Positions 1 through 5,095 of a DNA stretch of 5,095 bases are shown in pieces. The stretch is from Clostridia bacterium (GTDB lineage Bacteria > Bacillota > Clostridia > Christensenellales > UBA1242), in NCBI GenBank assembly GCA_017537405.1, contig JAFYKU010000051.1, forward strand, positions 1 to 5,095, in the 5' to 3' direction. The notes beneath the pieces are model-generated. The model did not search any database. It was not told the origin of the DNA and saw only the letters and a list, made by a program, of their open reading frames with translations. The position numbers were made by a program, and so were the translations under genes. Numbering within the stretch: the stretch's first letter is position 1; each line of letters starts with the position of its first letter.

Positions 1-1
1 A

Positions 2-1525
2 GATAAAACAAATACCTTAAAAATTACCAATCGTTATAACCATACTGTAATTAATGCGGATCATACATTCAAAAGTAATTTGGATAACATTAAAGAGGGA
101 TTAACTGTTGCGTTTGAAAAAGAGTTTGGAGTTAGAGATCTTAAGAATTGTGATAAAAATAATTTTGAATTAGATGGTTATGTTTTAGCATGTGATAATA
201 GATATTATCCCTATAATTATGAACTAGATGGTATTTATTATTGTCCAAACAATGTCATCATTAATTTAGATACGAATGAGATTAAAAAATTGCCAACGCA
301 TCAAATTTTGGCGGACTATTTTGTGATTGACTGTAAGAATAATACAATTGAATTATTAGACAAATTTATTAATGATGAATTTATAAATGAATTTGTTGAT
401 AATATTAAGCATATTAATGTAGAAGCAAAGGGTAAAATTAAAATTATCAAAAAAAACGAAACATGTGTTTTCATAAAATTGAATAAAAAAAATCAGATTG
501 TTTCGTTCGAAAATGAAAGTATTGCTAAATGTGGTGATAGGTATTTAATCCATAATAAGTACATTGAAGATTTAAGCATGATGCAGTTAGAACATGTTGG
601 AAATAACTTTTTATATAGCAATAATCAATTAAAAAATGCTAAATTACCGAATTTAAAAAAATGTGGTGAATATTTTTTATTTAAAGCTTCTAACTTAACT
701 AATCTTAATGTGTTTAATCTACAAAAATGCGGCGATTACTTTTTAGGCCAAAATCGACATCTTGAAAAACTGAATATGCCAGCATTAATTGAATGTGGTG
801 ATTATTTTTTTGATTTCAATACGCGTATTACAAATGTTGACTTAAGAAATTTACAAATTTGTGGAAATGGTTTTTTTTATGGTAATATGAGTTTAGAAAA
901 GTTATCTTTGCCAAGTTTAAAAAAAATTGGCGATGATTTTTTATATAGTAATATCCGATTAGAAAATATTGAGTTGCCTTCTGTTGAAGATTGCGGGTCA
1001 AGGTTTTTGCATAATAATAATAATTTAAAACATTTAAATTTACCTAGATTAAAGCGATGCAAAAGGGATTTTATGTGGTCGAATAAGGTGTTAAAAGTGG
1101 CTTACTTTAGCTCATTAAATATCTGTGGTAATAATTTTTTATATTTTAATCAAGATCTTATTAAATGTTTTTTGCCTGTTTTGGAAAGTTGTGGAGATGA
1201 TTTTATGCATTCAAATGTAATAATGAAAGAGCTTAATTTATTTCGATTATGGTTTTGTGGTAATAGTTTTATGTGTTCAAATAATTCATTGCAAAAATTA
1301 TATGTACCACATCTTTTAAAGTGCGGTAATGATTTTATGTATAACAATACAACATTATCGGAAATGTATGCCCCTAAATTAAGACAACGCGGTTATAATT
1401 ATCTTCCATATAATAAAAAAATATCAAAAAAGTTGCCATGTTTGTTAACTAAATTGAAAGCAATTTTTAAATCAAATGTTTTGAAAGTAAGGCAAAAAAC
1501 AGAAAATAATATTATTGTAAAATAA
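2..1525 (+). CDS. LRR-solenoid protein of the tandem paralogous family, 5' end missing
   Basis: The frame is open from the first complete codon at position 2, and residues encoded there (ITNRYNHTVINADHTF) match residues 194-209 of the downstream paralogue. The gene therefore starts outside the window. By comparison with gene 2 about 185 residues are missing; the TTG at 80 is internal. Seen here: the second half of the N-terminal module, with the family motifs YYPYNYE, IYYCPNN (Cys codon at 242), LPTHQIL and DYFVIDCK. Then come 13 LRR units of exactly 22 residues (530-1387), a degenerate cap unit from 1388 and a Lys-rich C-terminal tail of about 30 residues (LPCLLTKLKAIFK onward) that gene 2 lacks. 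Stop is TAA. No membrane segment is visible. Role is unknown; LRR solenoids usually bind proteins, so a recognition function is inferred. It is more AT-rich than gene 2, with several A8/T8 runs. CDS status is near certain, function is not. Confidence 0.93.
   Translation, partial: DKTNTLKITNRYNHTVINADHTFKSNLDNIKEGLTVAFEKEFGVRDLKNCDKNNFELDGYVLACDNRYYPYNYELDGIYYCPNNVIINLDTNEIKKLPTHQILADYFVIDCKNNTIELLDKFINDEFINEFVDNIKHINVEAKGKIKIIKKNETCVFIKLNKKNQIVSFENESIAKCGDRYLIHNKYIEDLSMMQLEHVGNNFLYSNNQLKNAKLPNLKKCGEYFLFKASNLTNLNVFNLQKCGDYFLGQNRHLEKLNMPALIECGDYFFDFNTRITNVDLRNLQICGNGFFYGNMSLEKLSLPSLKKIGDDFLYSNIRLENIELPSVEDCGSRFLHNNNNLKHLNLPRLKRCKRDFMWSNKVLKVAYFSSLNICGNNFLYFNQDLIKCFLPVLESCGDDFMHSNVIMKELNLFRLWFCGNSFMCSNNSLQKLYVPHLLKCGNDFMYNNTTLSEMYAPKLRQRGYNYLPYNKKISKKLPCLLTKLKAIFKSNVLKVRQKTENNIIVK
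530..1387 (+). repeat. 13 in-register 66-bp coding repeats (22-residue LRR units), gene 1
   Basis: Each unit is exactly 22 codons with no insertion or deletion. Position 1 is Cys in 11 of 13 units (Val in unit 2, Ile in unit 7). Position 5 is Phe or Tyr in all. Position 9 is Asn in 12 of 13 (Ala in unit 3). Hydrophobic residues recur at 12, 15, 17 and 20, often with Pro at 18. This spacing matches an LRR of the BspA/TpLRR type shortened by one residue. DNA copies are well diverged, so the repeat is visible at protein level rather than as a perfect DNA repeat. Unit 8 contains an AAT run (1013-1024) giving four Asn. A degenerate 14th unit with Arg at position 1 caps the array. Confidence 0.9.
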
Positions 1526-1548
1526 TACCATATTTTGTTTATGTGCTC

Positions 1549-1577
1549 TTGAAATTGCTATTCAAATATTGTAGAAT
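1549..1577 (+). promoter_or_regulatory. Sigma70-type promoter for gene 2
   Basis: TTGAAA at 1549-1554 (5 of 6 to the -35 consensus) and TAGAAT at 1572-1577 (5 of 6 to the -10 consensus) are separated by exactly 17 nt, all inside the 80-nt gap between genes 1 and 2. Transcription would begin around 1583-1586, leaving a leader of only about 20 nt. A short dyad, TTGAA (1549-1553) and TTCAA (1561-1565) around a 7-nt spacer, overlaps the -35 box. It might be an operator but is too short to rely on. In AT-rich DNA chance matches are common, so this is a prediction. Confidence 0.5.
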
Positions 1578-1583
1578 ACATAC

Positions 1584-1588
1584 AAAGG
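1584..1588 (+). promoter_or_regulatory. AAAGG purine motif upstream of gene 2, unusually distant for a ribosome binding site
   Basis: AAAGG is the only Shine-Dalgarno-like motif ahead of the gene 2 ATG, but 17 nt separate it from the start instead of the usual 5-10. An in-frame TAA at 1600-1602 rules out any earlier start, and homology to gene 3 (KYGE motif close to both N-termini) rules out a much later one. If the promoter at 1549-1577 is real, the transcript begins at or within this motif. It may then be part of the conserved leader rather than a working ribosome binding site. Confidence 0.3.
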
Positions 1589-1605
1589 TTTAAACAGTAT
1601 AAAAT

Positions 1606-3903
1606 ATGCAGAAAAACAGAGATTTGCTGTGGATAAAAAACAAATACGGCGAAGAAATGATGGATCTTTGTCGAAGAAATTTTGTGCGCATTTTAGAGTT
1701 TGAAGGTTTATTATCTCAATTATTGCAGAAGTATTTCATGAGACATCGAACTTTAGCAAGGGATATTATTACCCAATGTAAAGAAGATGATTTTAAAGAA
1801 TTTATTTATTCTAAAGTTGACATAAAAGAAGATAAAGTAAAAGTTAATACAGATAAGTCGGCAAAAGAATTATTTGAGCAAGCCGGGTATATATTATACC
1901 CAGAATGTAAAACAGAAGAAGAAATACAATCTTTTCGTCATTATTATTACCGTCCTTATACTCAAACGCCAGAATATCATGGAGGAATACCAGAGGTCCG
2001 TATGGGGGAAGAATTGTGTACCTTTAATGGCGGACGCTTAAAATTAGATCGAGTATGGTTTGCTGTAAAAAAAGATGTAGATAAAATTCACAGGGAAGAT
2101 TTTAAGAAACCAATTAGACAAGATGCATATGGTACAAGTGTCATTAGTATTCAATTTACTAAAGGGAAATATACAACTTTATCAATTAAAAATCGTTATA
2201 ATCATTCTGTTATTAATCCAGATAACACATTTAATAATAATCTTGATAATATTATTGCTGGATTGTCTGATGCTTTCGAAAGGGATTTTGGCGTTCGTGA
2301 CAAAACTCATTGTGGCAAATCTAATTTTGAATTAGAAGGATATACGCTGGCAAATGATGGAAAGTTTTATCCATACAATTATGAAATTAATAATATTTAT
2401 TATTGTCCTAACAATATTGTAATTGAGAATTTTAGGCCAAAACAATTACCAACACATCAATTATTAGTTGATTATTATGTCATCGATTTTAAAACAAATA
2501 CGATTAATTTATATGATAAAACTGTCCATGATACTTTTGTTGATAATTTATCTGAAAATACGAGAATTATTTTAGACAAAAACGGTTTATTAACTATTAT
2601 TAAGGCAGACGGCGAAACAGTTGTTTTAAAAATAAATAAGTATCGTCAAATTGTTGGTTTGGAAGATAAAACTTTAGAACAGTGTGGAAACAACTATATG
2701 CGCTATAATCGTACTTTGAAAAGTTTAATTTTACCTAAACTAAAAAGATGTGGATATGATTTCATGCGTGAAAATAATGCTTTGGTAAATTTGGATTTAT
2801 CAAGCTTAGAAGAATGTGAATATTCATTTTTATATGAAAACAACTCTTTAAAAACTATTGAGCTTCCAAATTTAAAAAAATGTGGTGACTATTTTATGTG
2901 TCGTAATATTGATTTAGAGCAGATATATGCTGATGAGTTACTAAGTGTCGGTGATGGATTTATGTTTTGTAATTTAGGTGTACAAAAAATTTCATTTGGT
3001 AAATTGCGTGAATGCAAAAATCAATTCTTTGCTCAAAACACAAGGGTGAATGAAGTGCACATGCCGGAATTAGAACAATGTGGGCATTCTTTTATGGCAG
3101 CTAATGAAGAATTGCGTGTTTTAACTTTGGAAAAATTGCGTAAATGTGGTAGTTCGTTTTTGGTGGTTAATCAATGTTTAGAGCAGGCAAATTTAATGAT
3201 GTTGGAAGATTGTAAGGAATCATTTTTGCATAGTAACAAGGCTTTAAAATATATTTATTTCCCACGATTAAAAGAGTGTGGGCATTCTTTTATTCATAAT
3301 AATGAAATTATAGAACGAATATATTTGCCAGCGTTAATTGAATGTAGTAACTACTTTTTAAGTGCAAACAACGCAATTGTACAAGCATGTTTTCAATCAT
3401 TAAAAGAATGCGGTGATGGTTTTATGCGAGAAAATACTACAATGAAAAAAATTGAAATGCCAAATTTAGACACTTGCTGGGACGATTTTATGTATAAAAA
3501 TGAAGTTTTAGTTGAAGCTTATTTTCCTCGTCTTAGCCGTTGTTCGGATAATTTCTTGTATAATAATCGATGCATGCGTGTCTTAGATTTGCCTCAATTA
3601 TATATGTGCGGGAAAAATTTTATCCCATTCAATCGTGTCTTGTCAGAAATTAATTTGCAATGGTTACATAGTTGTGGCGATCAATTTCTTTTATGCAATG
3701 ATTCTATGAAATTTCTTATGCTACCTTGGTTGGAAAAATGTGGACACAGTTTTATGCGTTATAATACGACATTAAAAAATTTTTATGCGCCTTTGATGGA
3801 AGATTTCGGTAGAAATAGTTTAATAAATAACAAAAATTTGAAGCCGGGTGAACATCGTACAATGCCGAGGATTGATTCTGGTGGTTATGGATATTCATGG
3901 TAA
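1606..3903 (+). CDS. Complete LRR-solenoid protein with conserved N-terminal module, 765 residues
   Basis: Unrecognised by name; this is the only complete family member here. Residues 1-70 look helical (KYGEEMMDLCRR, ILEFEGLLSQLL, FKEFIYSK), followed by a charged linker at 72-85. Residues 86-115 hold AGYILYPECKTEEEIQSFR. A Pro-rich variable loop (116-133) leads to ELCTF (136-140), RVWFAVKKD (149-157), SVISIQF (178-184), LSIKNRYNH (192-200) and NPDNTF (204-209). A second part has YPYNYEINNIYYCPNN (255-270), LPTHQLL (281-287) and DYYVIDFK (289-296). Residues 360-733 are 17 LRR units of 22 residues; 734 onward is a degenerate cap and a Gly/Tyr tail ending GGYGYSW. No signal peptide or membrane segment is seen. 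Start ATG at 1606 is forced by an in-frame TAA at 1600 and agrees with gene 3. I vaguely recall similar N-terminal motifs in hypothetical LRR proteins of uncultured gut bacteria, unverified. The solenoid probably binds a protein partner; the role of the N-terminal module is unknown. Confidence 0.96.
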   Translation: MQKNRDLLWIKNKYGEEMMDLCRRNFVRILEFEGLLSQLLQKYFMRHRTLARDIITQCKEDDFKEFIYSKVDIKEDKVKVNTDKSAKELFEQAGYILYPECKTEEEIQSFRHYYYRPYTQTPEYHGGIPEVRMGEELCTFNGGRLKLDRVWFAVKKDVDKIHREDFKKPIRQDAYGTSVISIQFTKGKYTTLSIKNRYNHSVINPDNTFNNNLDNIIAGLSDAFERDFGVRDKTHCGKSNFELEGYTLANDGKFYPYNYEINNIYYCPNNIVIENFRPKQLPTHQLLVDYYVIDFKTNTINLYDKTVHDTFVDNLSENTRIILDKNGLLTIIKADGETVVLKINKYRQIVGLEDKTLEQCGNNYMRYNRTLKSLILPKLKRCGYDFMRENNALVNLDLSSLEECEYSFLYENNSLKTIELPNLKKCGDYFMCRNIDLEQIYADELLSVGDGFMFCNLGVQKISFGKLRECKNQFFAQNTRVNEVHMPELEQCGHSFMAANEELRVLTLEKLRKCGSSFLVVNQCLEQANLMMLEDCKESFLHSNKALKYIYFPRLKECGHSFIHNNEIIERIYLPALIECSNYFLSANNAIVQACFQSLKECGDGFMRENTTMKKIEMPNLDTCWDDFMYKNEVLVEAYFPRLSRCSDNFLYNNRCMRVLDLPQLYMCGKNFIPFNRVLSEINLQWLHSCGDQFLLCNDSMKFLMLPWLEKCGHSFMRYNTTLKNFYAPLMEDFGRNSLINNKNLKPGEHRTMPRIDSGGYGYSW
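2683..3804 (+). repeat. 17 in-register 66-bp coding repeats (22-residue LRR units), gene 2
   Basis: The array covers residues 360-733 with an exact 22-codon period throughout. Position 1 is Cys in 16 of 17 units (Val in unit 5). Position 2 is mostly Gly. Position 5 is aromatic in 17 of 17 (one Tyr, the rest Phe), position 6 is Met, Leu, Ile or Phe, and position 9 is Asn in 17 of 17. Hydrophobic positions 12, 15, 17 and 20 complete the LRR pattern, with Pro at 18 in about half. Units 13-17 line up one to one with units 9-13 of gene 1, including the shared CxDDFM/CxRDFM unit and the last unit with NTTL and YAP. Confidence 0.92.
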
Positions 3904-3920
3904 TAGTTAAAATTGAACAT

Positions 3921-3925
3921 AAGGA
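3921..3925 (+). promoter_or_regulatory. AAGGA motif before gene 3; decides between a GTG and an ATG start
   Basis: AAGGA lies 17 nt before the ATG at 3943, the same long spacing as in gene 2, but only 5 nt before an in-frame GTG at 3931 (GTG GAA AAT AAA ATG). A ribosome using this motif would favour the GTG and add four residues (MENK). Alternatively GTGGA at 3931-3935 could itself serve the ATG with 7 nt spacing. The ATG is kept because its N-terminus aligns within two residues of gene 2. Confidence 0.4.
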
Positions 3926-3942
3926 TTTAAGTGGAAAATAAA

Positions 3943-5095
3943 ATGGAAAAAGATTTAAAAATTATTAAAACAAAATATGGTGAACAAATGATGCGATTGT
4001 GTCGTATGGTGTTTCCACGCATTTTGGAATTTGAAGGTTTGTTGCCACGGCTTTTGGAAGAAAATTTTCATAAAAGTCGTGTGCTTGCGTCCGATATTAT
4101 AGAGCAAGGTAAGGAAAGTGAATTTAAAGCTTTTATTTATGCAAAACTTGACAACCTTTCTAATGAACAATCGCAAGAATTAAAAGAAAACATGCAAGAA
4201 TCGGCTGTTGAATTAATGGCAAAAGCGGGATATGTTTTGTATCCAGAATGTAAAACGGAAGCGGATATTCAATCTTTCCGTCATTATTATAAAAGAGCTG
4301 ATGGACGACCAACTCCTATTTATGATGAAAGATATCAACCAGAATCCAGTAATGGGGAAGAGTTGTGTACTTTTCGTGGCGATCGTTTGAAAACTTGTCG
4401 TGTTTGGTTTGCCGTTCATAAAGATGCTGCGGTTTTAAATAGAGAAGACTTTATAGAACCGGATAGAAATGATAGATATAATAAAAGTGTTATTAGTATT
4501 CAATTTAGCAAAGACAAGTCTTCAACATTATCAATTAAAAGTAGATATAATCATACAGTCAAGAATCCAGATAATTTATTTAATAGTAATTTAGATAATA
4601 TTATTCCTGGTTTAACAGAGGCTTTTGAAAGAGATTTTGGTGTAAAAGAAAATTTAAAAAGACAAGTTAATGATCTTGAGTTAGAAAATTATATTAGAGC
4701 GAATGATGGAAAATATTATCGTTACAATATAGAAATTAATAATATTTATTATTGCCCTAATAATATTGTCATTGATAATTATAATGTCATTAAATTACCT
4801 AATCATCAAATTTTAGCGGATACATATATTATTGATTGTAAGGAAAAAACTTTTCAGTGTTACGATTGTAATAATGAAGATCCTTTTCCTGTTGAATTAA
4901 GTAATTTTGGAAAAATTTCTTTTGGACAGGAAGGCGATGTTTATATTCAAAAACAGGATGGTGGCAAGGCTGTTATAAAAATTAATCAAAAAAATCAAAT
5001 AATCGAATATACCGATAATAGTATCAAGAACTGTAAAAGCAAATTTATGAGCCATAATACAACTTTAAAAAAAATAAGTATGGAAAATGCACTAC
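3943..5095 (+). CDS. LRR-solenoid protein of the same family, 3' end outside the window
   Basis: The frame is open for 384 codons from the ATG to the window edge with no stop. The protein repeats the gene 2 layout: helical start (KYGEQMMRLCR, ILEFEGLLPRLLEE), charged linker, AGYVLYPECKTEADIQSFR, a variable loop, EELCTF, RVWFAVHKDA, SVISIQFSKD, LSIKSRYNHTV, NPDNLF, NIYYCPNNIVI, LPNHQIL and TYIIDCK. The N-terminal module is 363 residues against 359 in gene 2. In the stretch AGYxLYPECKTE to HYY nearly all residues are identical to gene 2. The first LRR unit begins at Cys codon 5032 and breaks off after 21 residues; more units surely follow. It lies 39 nt after the gene 2 stop, close enough for co-transcription, though a -10-like TAAAAT (3908-3913) could give it its own weak promoter. 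It has an isolated CxxC (CYDC) not shared by the paralogues. Function unknown; alternative start GTG 3931. Confidence 0.93.
   Translation, partial: MEKDLKIIKTKYGEQMMRLCRMVFPRILEFEGLLPRLLEENFHKSRVLASDIIEQGKESEFKAFIYAKLDNLSNEQSQELKENMQESAVELMAKAGYVLYPECKTEADIQSFRHYYKRADGRPTPIYDERYQPESSNGEELCTFRGDRLKTCRVWFAVHKDAAVLNREDFIEPDRNDRYNKSVISIQFSKDKSSTLSIKSRYNHTVKNPDNLFNSNLDNIIPGLTEAFERDFGVKENLKRQVNDLELENYIRANDGKYYRYNIEINNIYYCPNNIVIDNYNVIKLPNHQILADTYIIDCKEKTFQCYDCNNEDPFPVELSNFGKISFGQEGDVYIQKQDGGKAVIKINQKNQIIEYTDNSIKNCKSKFMSHNTTLKKISMENAL
5032..5095 (+). repeat. First LRR unit of gene 3, cut by the window end
   Basis: Twenty-one residues are visible: Cys at 1, Phe at 5, Met at 6, Asn at 9, Leu at 12, Ile at 15 and Met at 17, the same unit pattern as in genes 1 and 2. 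It follows directly on the N-terminal module at the same place (residue 364 against 360 in gene 2). The unit number of this paralogue cannot be known from here. Confidence 0.75.

Noticed and set aside
80..82. TTG as the start codon of gene 1
   Set aside because: The same frame is open back to position 2 and encodes residues homologous to the middle of gene 2 (NRYNH motif), so the true start is upstream of the window.
871..878. T8 run (and A8 runs at 449-456 and 919-926) as phase-variation switches in gene 1
   Set aside because: Runs of eight are expected in DNA this AT-rich, and the frame is intact through all of them. The AAT run at 1013-1024 could only add or remove Asn.
877..1347. Minus-strand open frames at 877-1062 and 1150-1347
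   Set aside because: They lie wholly inside the gene 1 repeat array; their content is the antisense of the repeats.
530..1387. 66-bp periodicity as a CRISPR or non-coding tandem repeat
   Set aside because: DNA copies are diverged, there is no constant repeat with unique spacers, and the period equals 22 codons of an LRR protein.
1526..1605. Intrinsic terminator between genes 1 and 2
   Set aside because: Only weak AT dyads are present (ATATTTTG with CAAATAT; TTGAA with TTCAA), with no GC-containing stem followed by a T run. The GTTTAAAC palindrome at 1588-1595 is too short to interpret.
2123..2335. Plus-strand frame of 70 residues inside gene 2
   Set aside because: Low-complexity Ile/Leu-rich product from AT-rich DNA, fully inside a well-supported gene in another frame.
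2683..3804. Variable repeat of a diversity-generating retroelement
   Set aside because: No reverse transcriptase gene, template repeat or adenine-targeted near-identical pair is visible in the window.
3955..4419. Minus-strand open frames at 3955-4176 and 4213-4419
   Set aside because: Both are antisense to gene 3, whose reading frame is supported by homology to gene 2 along its whole length.
4857..4871. CxxC (CYDC) in gene 3 as a metal-binding site
   Set aside because: It is isolated, with no second CxxC or His pair nearby, and neither paralogue has it at the matching position.

Overview
This AT-rich window (roughly 30 % G+C by eye) holds three tandem, same-strand paralogous genes and almost nothing else. 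The first lacks its 5' end (stop at 1525), the second is complete (1606-3903, 765 residues) and the third runs off the 3' end (starts near 3943). No RNA gene, mobile element, CRISPR array or unrelated gene is visible, and the minus-strand open frames are shadows of these genes.

All three proteins share one architecture. A mixed alpha/beta N-terminal module of about 360 residues is followed by a solenoid of leucine-rich repeats. The repeats are exactly 22 residues long and carry a near-invariant Cys at position 1, an aromatic at 5 and an Asn at 9. They resemble the BspA/TpLRR (LRR_5) class but are one residue shorter and have Cys where that class usually has Ile. Gene 1 has 13 units plus a degenerate cap, gene 2 has 17 plus a cap, and gene 3 is cut within its first unit. 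No signal peptide or membrane segment is visible in the two N-termini that can be read, so the proteins are cytoplasmic or leave by a non-Sec route.

Intergenic gaps are short: 80 nt between genes 1 and 2, and 39 nt between genes 2 and 3 counted to the ATG. A good sigma70-type promoter (TTGAAA, 17 nt, TAGAAT) lies before gene 2. A similar leader block (-10-like hexamer, ACATA, AAGG, TTTAA) precedes genes 2 and 3, so each paralogue may carry its own short promoter/leader unit. No terminator hairpin was seen in either gap.

Organism: a bacterium with low G+C. Trp is encoded by TGG, no in-frame TGA occurs and the observed stops are TAA, which fits the standard bacterial code. The layout (an expanded family of cytosolic-type LRR proteins) suggests a host-associated or uncultured gut-type bacterium, but taxonomy cannot be fixed from this sequence. 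Function is unknown. Protein-protein recognition by the LRR solenoid, with the N-terminal module as a common effector, adaptor or targeting part, is the most reasonable inference.
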